Assembly: GCA_002167855.2 (NCBI GenBank)
Contig: NHBG02000022.1
Coordinates: 1 to 60,000, forward strand
From: Gammaproteobacteria bacterium TMED1
GTDB taxonomy: Bacteria > Pseudomonadota > Gammaproteobacteria > Pseudomonadales > Azotimanducaceae
Direction of reading: 5' to 3'
Length of the DNA stretch: 60,000 nt
A program made the position numbers and the translations under genes. The notes below the pieces were generated by a model. That model ran no database searches, was not told where the DNA came from, and saw only the letters and a program-made list of their open reading frames with translations. Numbering within the stretch: the first letter of the stretch is position 1; every line of letters begins with the position of its first letter. Positions 35,197 to 45,155 of the stretch are shown one piece after another.

Positions 35197-36345
35197 ATGA
35201 TAGAGAGACCAGAACCATTGAAGGGAATTCGTGTCCTTGATCTAACCGAGGTCCTTGCGGGACCATATTGTACCTATCAATTAGCATTATTAGGTGCAGA
35301 GGTGATAAAAATCGAACGGCCTGGAGGAGAACAAACACGATTTTCAGACGTTAATCCTGAACTTAGCAAACTTGGTCTTGGACTTGGATTCTGTGTACAA
35401 AATGCGCAAAAAGACTTTGTCGAGTTAAATCTTAAGGATCAACGCGATCTTTCTATTCTCAATAATTTAATTGTAGATGCGGATGTTCTAGTACAAAACT
35501 TCAGACCAGGTGTCGCAGAGAGACTAGGGATAGGAGAATCCTCTACTCGCCAATTAAATTCTTCACTAATTTATTGTTCGATTTCCGCTTACGGTGGAGA
35601 AGGACCAATCGGTGGTCGACCGGCGTATGATCACGTAGTACAGGCAATGTCAGGGATTATGCATACAACTGGCACAGAAGAAATGGGACCAGTAAAAGTG
35701 GGAGCGCCCTACGTGGATTACGGAACCGGCCTTAATGCTGCTTTTGCTATTACTTCAGCTGTATTAGAAAGAAATCGGACAGGAGAGGGTCAGAGCATCG
35801 ATGTGGCTATGCTCGATACTGCCATGATACTAATGGCCAATAATCTTAGCATTACTGCAACAACCGGAAGAGAGCCTTCCAAACTCGGTAACGAAGCAGC
35901 AAGTGGAGCTCCATCCTCAGGAACATTTAATACAGCGGAAGGACTACTGACAGTTGCCGCAAACAATGAACGTCAGTTTAAGGATCTCTGTAGAGCACTA
36001 AAACACGAAGAGTGGATTGAGGATCCTCGCTGGGCTACCCCGAATAAACGCCAAAAAAATATAGTATCCTTTCGCGAGGGACTTAATGAATCATTTCTTA
36101 AAGATACTGCGATCCACTGGGAAATGATTCTTGAAGATGTAGGGGTCCCCGCCAGTCGAGTTAGGACAATCGGAGAGGTTCTCGATGAAGGACAGCTAGC
36201 CTCAAGAGAGTTGTTGGCTGAAATTGAAGTTGCAAACAACCCTGTTAAATTACCTGGGATCGGATTCAAATTAAATGGTCATTCACTCGTTCCCCAGCGA
36301 GCGCCTAGGATGGCTGGCGCCGATAATAAAAAGTGGATAGGTTGA
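35197..36345 (+). CDS. Class III CoA-transferase (CaiB/BaiF family)
   Basis: A 382-residue protein with the family start (LKGIRVLDLTEVLAGPYC) and the catalytic Asp145 in RPAYDHVVQAMSG, which forms the acyl-enzyme. It moves CoA between two carboxylic acids; partners in this family include formyl-CoA/oxalate, succinyl-CoA and various aromatic or dicarboxylic acids. GCGAGG lies before the ATG. It is divergent from the SDR gene and converges with the MFS gene. A role in activating a carboxylic acid made by the surrounding catabolism is inferred. Confidence 0.86.
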   Translation: MIERPEPLKGIRVLDLTEVLAGPYCTYQLALLGAEVIKIERPGGEQTRFSDVNPELSKLGLGLGFCVQNAQKDFVELNLKDQRDLSILNNLIVDADVLVQNFRPGVAERLGIGESSTRQLNSSLIYCSISAYGGEGPIGGRPAYDHVVQAMSGIMHTTGTEEMGPVKVGAPYVDYGTGLNAAFAITSAVLERNRTGEGQSIDVAMLDTAMILMANNLSITATTGREPSKLGNEAASGAPSSGTFNTAEGLLTVAANNERQFKDLCRALKHEEWIEDPRWATPNKRQKNIVSFREGLNESFLKDTAIHWEMILEDVGVPASRVRTIGEVLDEGQLASRELLAEIEVANNPVKLPGIGFKLNGHSLVPQRAPRMAGADNKKWIG

Positions 36346-36389
36346 CAATACTCTCGCTTCACAAAACGCTACTTCATGACATTGAGACT

Positions 36390-37679
36390 TTAAACTAATT
36401 CGTCGTCTTCACTTAGCTTCGCTTCTAAAGACCTTGGTTCTGGAACAGAGTTAAGCATAATAACGAGCGCTACGGACTGAACCAATATACAAATAATAAA
36501 AATAATTTCATACCCCATAGCAAGAACGATTAAACCTCCCAAAAGCGGTCCAATAGCACCAACGGTATTACTTGCCATGTTTGAAGCTGCAACTCGTAAA
36601 GGGATGTCTGCATCAGAACCTAACTCTAAAACCATATTCATTCGAGCCTGATTAAAGCCGCTAATGGCAATGCCAAAAACAACAAAAAATATCATTACCC
36701 CATAGACCTCCTGAATCACTAAAAGCTGGCAGTGCGCGATAACCCACAAAGCCAGCGTAATAATCATCACAACCCGATAACCCTTTCGATCCGCAATCTC
36801 ACCCCACAAGAGATTAGTTACCGTACCAGATAACATCCAGATTGTTGTCAACAACCCAAGCATTGCACCTGAGAGTTCCATCCGGGTTCCAGCAAAAAGT
36901 ATATAGAAAGGCATAGCCATACGCCCAATCGAGCCCAGCACAGTAACTAAAAAGAATCGAGCAAAATGTGGATTAGTCCTAAAAAGGGGTTTTAATGATT
37001 TAAAACTCTGTTGGATATTCTCACGTTTGCGAAGATCTATCCCTGTTGGCTCTTTAGTAAAAATGAATACAATTATTCCTAATAGAGCTATAAAAAAAGC
37101 TAGTAGAAAAAGCGCAGCATAACCATCACCCAGAATGTTATTGTCTATTAAGTAACCACCGGCGAAATAAGCAACGATTGCCGTAGCCCCATTGGAGAGG
37201 AAATTTCTCCAACCAGCCACGAAACCTCGGCGATGAACAGGAATCACTTTCGCACGCAATGAATTCATCATCACCACAGTTATGCCCTGCATAATTCCTA
37301 GAAGCACCATAAAAAATATGATCAACCAGAGACCAATATTGGTGGATCCAAGAAAAAGACCGGTAAGGGCGATGCCAAGCATCTGCATTCGCATTAGTAT
37401 GCTCGAGGTAAGTGTAATACCAAGTATTTTTTTACGGTGTCCTATTAATGATGCCCCGACCATTGGTGTCAGCATTTGTCCAACAGCTTCCAGTGAGCGT
37501 GCTAGCCCAACAACAAACTCGGAACCAGAGAGTGAATAGAGATAGACTGGTAAAAAGGTCGGCGCGGCAAAAAGGCGGAACCCTGTCTGACCAAAAAGCC
37601 CATGAGTTAGCTGCACTAAAATATTACGTCTCAGATGCTTAGCGACAAATTCTTCGTTTTCTTCTTGTGTGTTTGGCAC
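36390..37679 (-). CDS. Major facilitator superfamily permease
   Basis: A 429-residue polytopic protein with about 12 hydrophobic helices, a central cytoplasmic loop (KEPTGIDLRKRENIQQSF) and an MFS-like motif after helix 2 (SLIGHRKKILG). It starts with GTG directly after the TAG stop of the ABC ATPase gene (zero spacing) and so is the last gene of the importer operon. No substrate can be assigned; uptake of a mono- or disaccharide or a sugar acid, or efflux of a product, are the likely options. Confidence 0.82.
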   Translation of the reverse strand: MPNTQEENEEFVAKHLRRNILVQLTHGLFGQTGFRLFAAPTFLPVYLYSLSGSEFVVGLARSLEAVGQMLTPMVGASLIGHRKKILGITLTSSILMRMQMLGIALTGLFLGSTNIGLWLIIFFMVLLGIMQGITVVMMNSLRAKVIPVHRRGFVAGWRNFLSNGATAIVAYFAGGYLIDNNILGDGYAALFLLAFFIALLGIIVFIFTKEPTGIDLRKRENIQQSFKSLKPLFRTNPHFARFFLVTVLGSIGRMAMPFYILFAGTRMELSGAMLGLLTTIWMLSGTVTNLLWGEIADRKGYRVVMIITLALWVIAHCQLLVIQEVYGVMIFFVVFGIAISGFNQARMNMVLELGSDADIPLRVAASNMASNTVGAIGPLLGGLIVLAMGYEIIFIICILVQSVALVIMLNSVPEPRSLEAKLSEDDELV

Positions 37680-38495
37680 CTATAACACCAAGCGCTTTCG
37701 ATCTTCTGGCCTGAGTCGAATATCAGGGTCTGGCGATGGGATCGCTGATAATAGGAGCTTTGTATAGTCTTCTTTCGGATCACTGAACACATTTTCCACC
37801 AAACCGTGTTCAACTACACGACCATGACGCATTACTAGTACACGATCACAAATATGACGGATAACACTGAGATCATGCGCAACAAAGATATAGGTTAGAC
37901 CGAGCTCTTCTTGTAGATCCTCGAGTAAATTTATTACCTGTGCTTGGACAGAAACATCTAAAGCCGAGACAGACTCATCGCAAACTACGAGTTTTGGCCG
38001 TAACATGAGGGCTCTGGCGATACCGATTCGCTGACGCTGTCCTCCAGAAAAAGCATGAGGGAAACGGGTGAGGGTATCTTTACTCAACTGAACTTTGGCT
38101 AACATATCTAAGACTAACTTCCTGCGGGAAGATTTATCACCAACTCCATGAATAATCAGTGGCTCTTCTAAAATTTCACTTATGGTCATACGAGGATTAA
38201 GCGAAGAGAATGGATCCTGGAAAACCATTTGTATTTCTCTACGTAACGGTATTAGGTCGACGTTGGTCAAGACCTGCATCTCACGCCAGCCATTTTGGCT
38301 ATTGTACAGAATAGTTCCTGAGTCGGGATCGATAGCCCTAAGGATACAACGGACAAGCGTCGTTTTACCCGAACCAGACTCTCCAACAATCCCAAGAGTC
38401 TCTGATGACTTTACAGAAAAACTCACATCGCTTACTACCGGTGCCTCGTCGAAGCACTTGGTAAGATTAGAAACCTCCAGTAAATTCTCATTCAT
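37680..38495 (-). CDS. Oligopeptide/dipeptide-type ABC importer ATPase (second ATPase, OppF/DppF-like)
   Basis: 271 residues from ATG 38495 (GAGAGG upstream). Walker A is GESGSGKTT, the signature is FSGGQRQRIGIARAL, Walker B is LVVCDESVSALD, and the switch His is in VAHDLS. It powers uptake through the two permeases encoded upstream. The start overlaps the stop of the OppD-like gene by 8 bases. It has the extra C-terminal region usual in OppF-type subunits. Confidence 0.9.
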   Translation of the reverse strand: MNENLLEVSNLTKCFDEAPVVSDVSFSVKSSETLGIVGESGSGKTTLVRCILRAIDPDSGTILYNSQNGWREMQVLTNVDLIPLRREIQMVFQDPFSSLNPRMTISEILEEPLIIHGVGDKSSRRKLVLDMLAKVQLSKDTLTRFPHAFSGGQRQRIGIARALMLRPKLVVCDESVSALDVSVQAQVINLLEDLQEELGLTYIFVAHDLSVIRHICDRVLVMRHGRVVEHGLVENVFSDPKEDYTKLLLSAIPSPDPDIRLRPEDRKRLVL

Positions 38496-39438
38496 TGATA
38501 ATCCTCTCAAGAGCTTGCGGAGACAGACTTATTTGACGACCATCTTTCAAACGAGTGAGCGGGTAAGGAGTCTCTATATCTTCATCACCCACCACACTAG
38601 CAATAGTCTCTAGTCGCTGACCTTTTTTGGCTAGTGCGGGGATGGCTGCAAGCAGACCGCGAGTATAGGGATGTAATGGTGCTTTCAAAATCTGCCGAAC
38701 ACTGCCGATCTCCAATACCCTTCCTTGATACATAACAATAACCTGATCGGCAGTCTGCGCAACAACTCCAAGATCATGAGTGATAAACAATACTGAATTA
38801 TTCAGCTCTTGCTGAAGATTAAGAATTAGAGTGAGTATTTCTGCTTGGATAGTAACATCCAACGCAGTAGTTGGCTCGTCACATATGAGCAACTCAGGGT
38901 TACAAACTAATGCCATCGCTATCACTACCCTTTGTCTCATACCTCCGGAGAACTCAAATGGGTATTGATGAATCCGTCGGGAGATATCATCTATCCCTAC
39001 TCTTACCAACATCTCCGCTGCCTCTCTCCAAGCCTGTTGCTTGGTTATATGACGATGACACAGAATCGCTTCTGCAACCTGATTACCAACGGAGTATACG
39101 GGTGACAAAGCAGTCATTGGCTCCTGAAAAACCATACTGATCAAATCACCTCTTATCTGGACAAGTCTCGGGTCTGTTTCTTTTAAAGCAATAATATCGA
39201 AGGGCGTACCCCCATCAGGAGAAAAAATAAGATTACCGCTAGCGATTTTTCCAGGGGGATTTATAAGACGCATGATAGCATTAGCAGTAACAGATTTCCC
39301 CGAGCCAGACTCTCCAACGACCGCCGTTACTTTTCCGCGAGGTAGTTCAAAACTGATACCATTTAATGCTCTAGTGACACCAAAGTCTGTCTTAAACTGA
39401 ACGGCCAGATCGCGAATTTCCAAAATATTATCGGTCAT
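38488..39438 (-). CDS. Oligopeptide/dipeptide-type ABC importer ATPase (first ATPase, OppD/DppD-like)
   Basis: 316 residues. Walker A is GESGSGKSVTANAIM, the signature is FSGGMRQRVVIAMAL, Walker B is LLICDEPTTALDVT, and the switch His is in ITHDLGV. The C-terminal segment HPYTRGLLAAIP is typical of OppD-type subunits; the usual iron-sulfur cysteine cluster of many OppD proteins is not obvious. Its start overlaps the OppC-like stop by 4 bases (ATGA), so the two are translationally coupled. Confidence 0.9.
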   Translation of the reverse strand: MTDNILEIRDLAVQFKTDFGVTRALNGISFELPRGKVTAVVGESGSGKSVTANAIMRLINPPGKIASGNLIFSPDGGTPFDIIALKETDPRLVQIRGDLISMVFQEPMTALSPVYSVGNQVAEAILCHRHITKQQAWREAAEMLVRVGIDDISRRIHQYPFEFSGGMRQRVVIAMALVCNPELLICDEPTTALDVTIQAEILTLILNLQQELNNSVLFITHDLGVVAQTADQVIVMYQGRVLEIGSVRQILKAPLHPYTRGLLAAIPALAKKGQRLETIASVVGDEDIETPYPLTRLKDGRQISLSPQALERIINE

Positions 39439-40556
39439 GATGCTTCCCGATTTGCACTGTAGGGATCAATCGCATCACGAAGACCGTCCCCCAGAAAATT
39501 AAAAGCCATCACAGTCAAAACGACAAATAAACCAGGGATCAAAAGCCAAGGCGTCATTACAATGACTTGATAATTTTGAGCCTGCTGCATGAGAACGCCC
39601 CAACTAACAACTGGGGGACGAAGACCAATACCAAGAAAACTCAAAGCCGTCTCACCCAGAATCATTCCAGGAATCGCTAATGTTGCTGTTGTGATTGTAT
39701 GTGAAGTAAAACTTGGCAACATGTGTTTAAAGATGATCCTCATCCTAGAAGCACCCAGTAAGCGAGCGGATATAACAAAATCCTCCTCTCGAAGGGCAAG
39801 AAATCTTCCACGAACCTGACGTGCCAAGACTGGCCAACCAAATAGCGACAAAATAATCGTTATTCCAAAGTAAACACCAATCGATGACCAAGCCACAGGC
39901 AGTGCCGCCGAAAGAGCCATCCATAAAGGTAGTGTCGGTAATGACTGGAGAACTTCGATAATTCTTTGAACTAGTCGATCTACAATACCACCGAGATAAC
40001 CTGCAACACCACCGAAAAAAATACCCAGAAATAACGTTAGAACAACACCGACGATACCAATCGAGAGCGAAATTCGGGCCCCATAAAATACGCGACTGAA
40101 GAGGTCCCTACCCAGTTGGTCAGTACCAAAGAAATGCACATATCCTTTATGCCCTGTCGTAAACAGATGTAAGTCAGTATCAATTAAACCCCACAATCGG
40201 TATCTTTCACCTCGGCTAAAAAAGTAGATTGGATATCGAAAATTGGTATTTTCTGTGTACTCACGCATCCATGTATCAGCATTAACATGCATGTCATAGC
40301 CATAAACGAATGGCCGTAAAGAGATCTGACCTCCCTCATCGACAAAGCGAATAGTCATGGGGGGCGCATTAATTGCTTTTACGTTACGAGTCTCGGTGCC
40401 GTAAGGTGTAACGAATTCACAAAATCCTGCCATCAGATAAATCAAAACAAGAAATACAATACTTACCATAGCAAGACGATGTCGTTTAAAGCGCTGCCAG
40501 ATCAACTGCCGCGGAGACACCTCATCTAAGTCAAACTCGAGGGGTGAATCACTCAT
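39435..40556 (-). CDS. ABC importer permease, OppC/DppC-like
   Basis: 373 residues. One N-terminal helix (IVFLVLIYLMAGFCEFV) is followed by a large extracytoplasmic insert (about 50-130) and then by five helices with the permease coupling motif (ARLLGASRMRIIFKHMLP). The insert is longer than in standard OppC proteins and is shared by OppC-like subunits of large-substrate importers. It overlaps its upstream gene by 8 bases and its downstream gene by 4. Confidence 0.88.
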   Translation of the reverse strand: MSDSPLEFDLDEVSPRQLIWQRFKRHRLAMVSIVFLVLIYLMAGFCEFVTPYGTETRNVKAINAPPMTIRFVDEGGQISLRPFVYGYDMHVNADTWMREYTENTNFRYPIYFFSRGERYRLWGLIDTDLHLFTTGHKGYVHFFGTDQLGRDLFSRVFYGARISLSIGIVGVVLTLFLGIFFGGVAGYLGGIVDRLVQRIIEVLQSLPTLPLWMALSAALPVAWSSIGVYFGITIILSLFGWPVLARQVRGRFLALREEDFVISARLLGASRMRIIFKHMLPSFTSHTITTATLAIPGMILGETALSFLGIGLRPPVVSWGVLMQQAQNYQVIVMTPWLLIPGLFVVLTVMAFNFLGDGLRDAIDPYSANREAS

Positions 40557-41532
40557 AACGAATCCTAGGATCAGACCATGCCAGCAAGAGGTCAGAAAGT
40601 AACATCCCGATAACTGTTAATATCGCTAGCAACATCAGGAAACTGCCGGCTAAATACATATCCTGATTAATCAATGCTTGAATTAGCGCCGGCCCTGTAG
40701 TTGGAAGACCGAGCACAATAGAGACAATAGCCTCACCAGAAATGAGTACTGGCAATAACAGACCGATAGTACTGATAAAAGGATTTATTGCGATCCGCAA
40801 TGGATACTTGATTAAGAGCTTGATCGGTCTAACACCTTTGGCTCGGGCTGTCACGACATAGGGCTTATTTAGCTCATCAAGTAAATTTGCGCGAAGAATC
40901 CGCATAGTGGACGCTGTACCACTTAATCCGACAACAACCATTGGGATCCACAAATGACCTAAAAAATCACTAACTCTATCGAGTGACCAAGGGACATCTC
41001 TATATTCTGGTGAAAAGAGTCCGCCAATTGTTATGCCGAACCATTCATAGCCGATATACATTACAATCAGCGCTAAAAGGAAGCTCGGCGTAGCAAGGCC
41101 AAAGAGCATGACCGTTGTAAGCAAGTAATCGCCAATAGAGTATTGCCGCACCGCAGAATAAATTCCTGCAGGAATAGCAATCGCCCAAGTGAAGATTAAT
41201 GCGGAGACCGTTATTAATAACGTATATCCAAGTCGTTCCCAGACAAGTTCATTGACCGGTCTACTGTAAAGGTAGGAATAACCCATATCACCGACAACGA
41301 AACCGCCTATCCAATGAAGATATTGAAATACCATTGGTTGATCTAGGTTGTACTGTGCTCGAAGGTTTTGTATTTGATCATTCGATACCTCTACGCCTTC
41401 AGCCTGTAAACGGTCCAGAGTTGAGGTGACGATGTCCCCAGGTGGCAACTGGATCACGACAAAAATAATAATTGAGATAAGAGCGAGTGTTGGCAACATC
41501 CCGAAAATACGCCTGGCTATATAAGCTCTCAC
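40549..41532 (-). CDS. ABC importer permease, OppB/DppB-like
   Basis: About 327 residues from GTG 41532 (MRAYIARRIFGMLP), preceded by GGAAG at the correct distance and lying 16 bases after the binding-protein stop. The frame extends 32 codons further upstream into the binding-protein gene, which I consider spurious. Six hydrophobic helices and the coupling motif region (VVTARAKGVRPIKLLIKYPL) are visible. The helix-1 start (YIARRIFGMLPTLALISIIIF) is the family pattern. Confidence 0.88.
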   Translation of the reverse strand: MRAYIARRIFGMLPTLALISIIIFVVIQLPPGDIVTSTLDRLQAEGVEVSNDQIQNLRAQYNLDQPMVFQYLHWIGGFVVGDMGYSYLYSRPVNELVWERLGYTLLITVSALIFTWAIAIPAGIYSAVRQYSIGDYLLTTVMLFGLATPSFLLALIVMYIGYEWFGITIGGLFSPEYRDVPWSLDRVSDFLGHLWIPMVVVGLSGTASTMRILRANLLDELNKPYVVTARAKGVRPIKLLIKYPLRIAINPFISTIGLLLPVLISGEAIVSIVLGLPTTGPALIQALINQDMYLAGSFLMLLAILTVIGMLLSDLLLAWSDPRIRYE

Positions 41533-41548
41533 TTTTTCTTCCAAAGGA

Positions 41549-43480
41549 TCATTCAAAATACCAAGTAGATGGATGGTACGAAAGAGTCCAACGATTATCC
41601 CAGCCCCAGATACCATTATCAGGTACACCGCGGAGCTTGGGACTAATGACTACTGGCTGAGGAGCAAGTCCTACCGTACCAATCGTCCATATATTCTTCG
41701 CACCGACATCCAAGATCTTCTTCCCAAGTTCGATTCGTCTCTTGTCATCGATAGTCGAGTACATTTCATCAGCCCATTCCTGCAATTGTGTCATGATCGG
41801 GGGTGGCTTAACCCCTAAGCGGCCATTCGTTTGTCGCCAACGAACCCAATCGTTCCATAGTGTGTTCTCCCGCCCACTTTGTATTGGAGCCCACCATAAA
41901 GGGCTGATAGGAAGAAGGATATCGGTCACCTTATCTCCGTGCCATACCGTCATCTGCATCTTATTGGCCTGAGCTCGCTCACTCTGTAATGAACTATCAA
42001 CCAATTTAAGGCGCAGATCGATACCAACCTCCCGCCAGTAGATACTGACGAGCTCCAACGAAATGCCCTTTGGCGTCTCCCAATCTACAAATTCCAGTGT
42101 AATTGTAAGCGGTTCTCCATCCTCATAATCTCTCAGTCCATCACCATCCGTGTCTATTAAGCCAAGCGCATCTAATAAAAAGTTAGCCCGAGCTGGATCA
42201 TAATCGGCATAGGCAGACGCGAATTGCTTGTCATACATGGCACTGCTAGGGTGCGCTGTCATTTGGCTTGGCGTACCTTGACCAAAATAAATAATCTGAT
42301 TCATTTCCTCACGATTGATAGCAATCGATAAGGCTTCACGAAAGCGATGGTCCCAATACAACTTAGCTAAACGCTTATCTGGATAGTTATAATTCGGCTG
42401 AATGACCACGTCACTAGAATGTAAACGATTCCATATAAGTACACGAATATCGCCACTCTGCTCACCCAATTTGAGGAGAGGAATGTCTTGCGTCTTTAGT
42501 TCAAAGGCAGAAAAGTCAAGCTGGCCAGTAGCCGACATGGCAGCAATAACTTCCTTATTATCAATAATCTGTTGATCTATCTTATCGATATAAGGTAGCT
42601 GCTGACCCTTTGGGTCAATCTTAAAATAATAAGGGTTTCTTATATATCGAGCCAGTGTGGGAGTGCGCTCCACAATCTGGAAGGCGTCAACCGTCGGCTG
42701 ATCAACACTCTCTTCGATAAGTTGTCTTCGGCAGGCTTCGATGTACTCCATCCAAGAAATAAAACCCAGGTCCTCGATTCTTCGCGAAAGCATTTCTTTC
42801 TCTACATATCTGGGGTGAAAATGCTGATAATAATGCTTCGGTAGAAACATAAAGCTACCGTACTGGGCCACATAATTGACCATTAGTGGATTGGGGTTCT
42901 CAAATTCATAGTAGAAAGTTCGATCATCAATTTTCTCTGCCCTACCACCTTTGGCCATTCGCCTTGGAATTGGATCAAATTCGTCATTGAGCCAAAGATC
43001 ATTAAAAACAAATAAAAAATCATCGCTGACCAATGGCTTTCCATCCGACCATTTAATACCTTCTCTTAATGTAAGAGTAAGGCGACGACCGTCAGGGCTC
43101 GTTTGCCATGATTGAGCGAGATTAGGCAATATCGTCCGCATATCTGCGGAAATAGTCATTGGAGATTCTACGTTTGGAAAGGTTAGCCATTCGTTACGAG
43201 TGATGCGAATCGTACCTCCATAACGACCGATATCAGCCAAGGGAGACACTACTAATGGATCCTTACCGAGCCTTACTTCAACTGAAGGCAGTTCTAGACC
43301 ACTGAGAATCGGGCTTTGACTAAACTTGGTAATCCCAAGCTCACTGGCTGTCCTCGATGGTTCAAACCAAGCTTTTGGTAAAACTGCTTGATCTGCGGTT
43401 ACACCTGCTATCTTTAGGAATACTAGTACAGGTAAAAGTATTACTCGTAAGGTTATGACGGATATCGAGGATCGAACCAT
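41549..43480 (-). CDS. Extracellular solute-binding protein, family 5
   Basis: About 643 residues from ATG 43480. This start gives a signal peptide (SVITLRVILLPVLVFLKIAG, cleavage near VTA) without a lipoprotein Cys, so the protein is probably free in the periplasm. The family 5 pattern is seen in ADIGRYGGTIRI, LAQSWQTSPDGRRLTLTLRE and IKWSDGKPLVSDDFLF. Relatives bind peptides, but also beta-glucan and other oligosaccharides. It is longer than typical peptide-binding proteins (about 510-540). It is the first gene of the five-gene importer plus MFS operon. Confidence 0.88.
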   Translation of the reverse strand: MVRSSISVITLRVILLPVLVFLKIAGVTADQAVLPKAWFEPSRTASELGITKFSQSPILSGLELPSVEVRLGKDPLVVSPLADIGRYGGTIRITRNEWLTFPNVESPMTISADMRTILPNLAQSWQTSPDGRRLTLTLREGIKWSDGKPLVSDDFLFVFNDLWLNDEFDPIPRRMAKGGRAEKIDDRTFYYEFENPNPLMVNYVAQYGSFMFLPKHYYQHFHPRYVEKEMLSRRIEDLGFISWMEYIEACRRQLIEESVDQPTVDAFQIVERTPTLARYIRNPYYFKIDPKGQQLPYIDKIDQQIIDNKEVIAAMSATGQLDFSAFELKTQDIPLLKLGEQSGDIRVLIWNRLHSSDVVIQPNYNYPDKRLAKLYWDHRFREALSIAINREEMNQIIYFGQGTPSQMTAHPSSAMYDKQFASAYADYDPARANFLLDALGLIDTDGDGLRDYEDGEPLTITLEFVDWETPKGISLELVSIYWREVGIDLRLKLVDSSLQSERAQANKMQMTVWHGDKVTDILLPISPLWWAPIQSGRENTLWNDWVRWRQTNGRLGVKPPPIMTQLQEWADEMYSTIDDKRRIELGKKILDVGAKNIWTIGTVGLAPQPVVISPKLRGVPDNGIWGWDNRWTLSYHPSTWYFE

Positions 43481-43661
43481 TGAGGTGACTGTATCGTGAG
43501 AGCAAATTGAATAGCGGTGGTAGAATAGCAAAAGCGATAAAGAAAATCGCCAATACTAGTACCAAAGATCATCAATCTCTTTATTCTAAATATAATCTAG
43601 ACCTTTAATCAGTGTAAAATGACCATACGTAGTTTCGCTTTATAGCTTCTTAGGGGAAAAT

Positions 43662-45122
43662 ATGACAGTTATCGATACGCGGCTAGGCAAGATTAAGGGT
43701 ATAGATCATGGCACCAGTCTCGCTTTTTTAGGAATCCGATATGGTAAACCGCCTATAGGACGTTTACGTTTTATGCCTCCCTTGGCATCAGGGTCTTGGA
43801 ACGGCTTACTCGATGCAACGAAATATTCAAATAGAGCCATGCAAAGGCAAAAGCTTGGTACGATGGGTTTAGTGACGCCTGGAGATTTGAGTGAAGACTG
43901 CCTTTTTTTAAATATCTATACCCCTCATGGAGAGAACTCAAAAAGACCGGTGATGGTATGGATCCATGGTGGCGGTTTTAGGTCAGGAAGCGCGAATGAA
44001 TTTGATGGCAGAGTACTCGCGAGTCAAGGGGATGTGGTCGTAGTTACCATTAATTTCCGTCTTGGTCCATTTGGATTTACCGATCTAGATTCCCTTAGTG
44101 ATGAACTTACGGGAACTGCTTCAAATGGCTACCGTGATATGATTCTTGCTTTAGAATGGGTGCAAAAAAACATTAGTGACTACGGGGGAGATTCAAATAA
44201 TGTAACGGTATTTGGCCAGTCTACAGGTGGACTAGGTGTATTGGGCCTTCTTGCAGCGCCGGCAGCCGAGGGGTTATTCCATAAGGCCATTATTCACAGT
44301 GCCAATGGTCCAAGATGGCCTGGAGGAGATCAGACTCCTAAAATCGCTGAGAAACTTGGGGTAGGTACTTCAGAACTACTCGATACACTGCGAAGCATGT
44401 CCGCTGAAGAAATTATCAAGGCTGAACTGCCGGCTGGACTCTGCATAGATGGTACTGTACTCACCTGCCCCTTGAACGAGTCAGTTCGTCACGCTCGCAA
44501 TAAGTCTATTCCAATCATAATTGGTACCAACCGAACTGAGGGGACACAACAAACTCCCCCAGATTCTAAAGATGAAGATTTGGATGTTTACGAAAAGAGA
44601 CTTACTAATCTGGCCAAATTTGTTTTAGAGTCAGATGATCCAACAAAATATGTTTCTGGACTCAAATCAGCCTATCCTGACCTAAACTCAAAGAGACGTT
44701 ACGAAATGCTGATGACCGATAGCTTTCGACGTCTTGCAATAAGTTTTATTGATAGCGCGAGTGAAAGTAATCATGACTGCTGGTTATATCGTTTTGATCT
44801 GGAAACAACGATCGAACACAACGGCAAACTTGGGGGTGCAACGCATTCTGGTGAGATGGCATTTACATTCAATGCCTTTGCGGATCCTGGATGTCACGTT
44901 GCGAAAATCTACGACAAAAAATTACCTGAGGTTACTCAACTAGCAGAGGCCTGGTCATCCACGCTTACTAAATTCGCATGGACCGGAAACCCGAATGATG
45001 CAGGCTTATTACCCCACTGGCCTAACTATAACATTGCTGATCGCACCGTTATGCATTTAACAAAAAACAGTTATGTATCAAATGATCCTGATGCCGTTCA
45101 TAGACAACTTTGGGATAGCTAA
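43662..45122 (+). CDS. Type-B carboxylesterase
   Basis: A 486-residue alpha/beta hydrolase with the type-B signature EDCLFLNIYTP, the oxyanion motif MVWIHGGGFRSG and the nucleophile Ser187 in FGQSTGG. The usual elbow is GESAGG, so this is a variant. The catalytic His is probably in the THSGEMAFTFN region and the acid in the IGTNRTEGT region. There is no signal peptide. It is divergent from the binding-protein gene and should hydrolyse carboxylic esters in the cytoplasm. Confidence 0.87.
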   Translation: MTVIDTRLGKIKGIDHGTSLAFLGIRYGKPPIGRLRFMPPLASGSWNGLLDATKYSNRAMQRQKLGTMGLVTPGDLSEDCLFLNIYTPHGENSKRPVMVWIHGGGFRSGSANEFDGRVLASQGDVVVVTINFRLGPFGFTDLDSLSDELTGTASNGYRDMILALEWVQKNISDYGGDSNNVTVFGQSTGGLGVLGLLAAPAAEGLFHKAIIHSANGPRWPGGDQTPKIAEKLGVGTSELLDTLRSMSAEEIIKAELPAGLCIDGTVLTCPLNESVRHARNKSIPIIIGTNRTEGTQQTPPDSKDEDLDVYEKRLTNLAKFVLESDDPTKYVSGLKSAYPDLNSKRRYEMLMTDSFRRLAISFIDSASESNHDCWLYRFDLETTIEHNGKLGGATHSGEMAFTFNAFADPGCHVAKIYDKKLPEVTQLAEAWSSTLTKFAWTGNPNDAGLLPHWPNYNIADRTVMHLTKNSYVSNDPDAVHRQLWDS

Positions 45123-45155
45123 GAAAACAGCATCTGAAGAAAAATAAAGACTGAT

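Noticed and set aside
34985-35338. N-terminal extension of the SDR at 34220-34984, adding about 118 residues
   Set aside because: The extra part is hydrophobic low-information sequence, runs over the start of the divergent CoA-transferase gene, has no ribosome binding site, and SDRs begin at the GASRGIG region.
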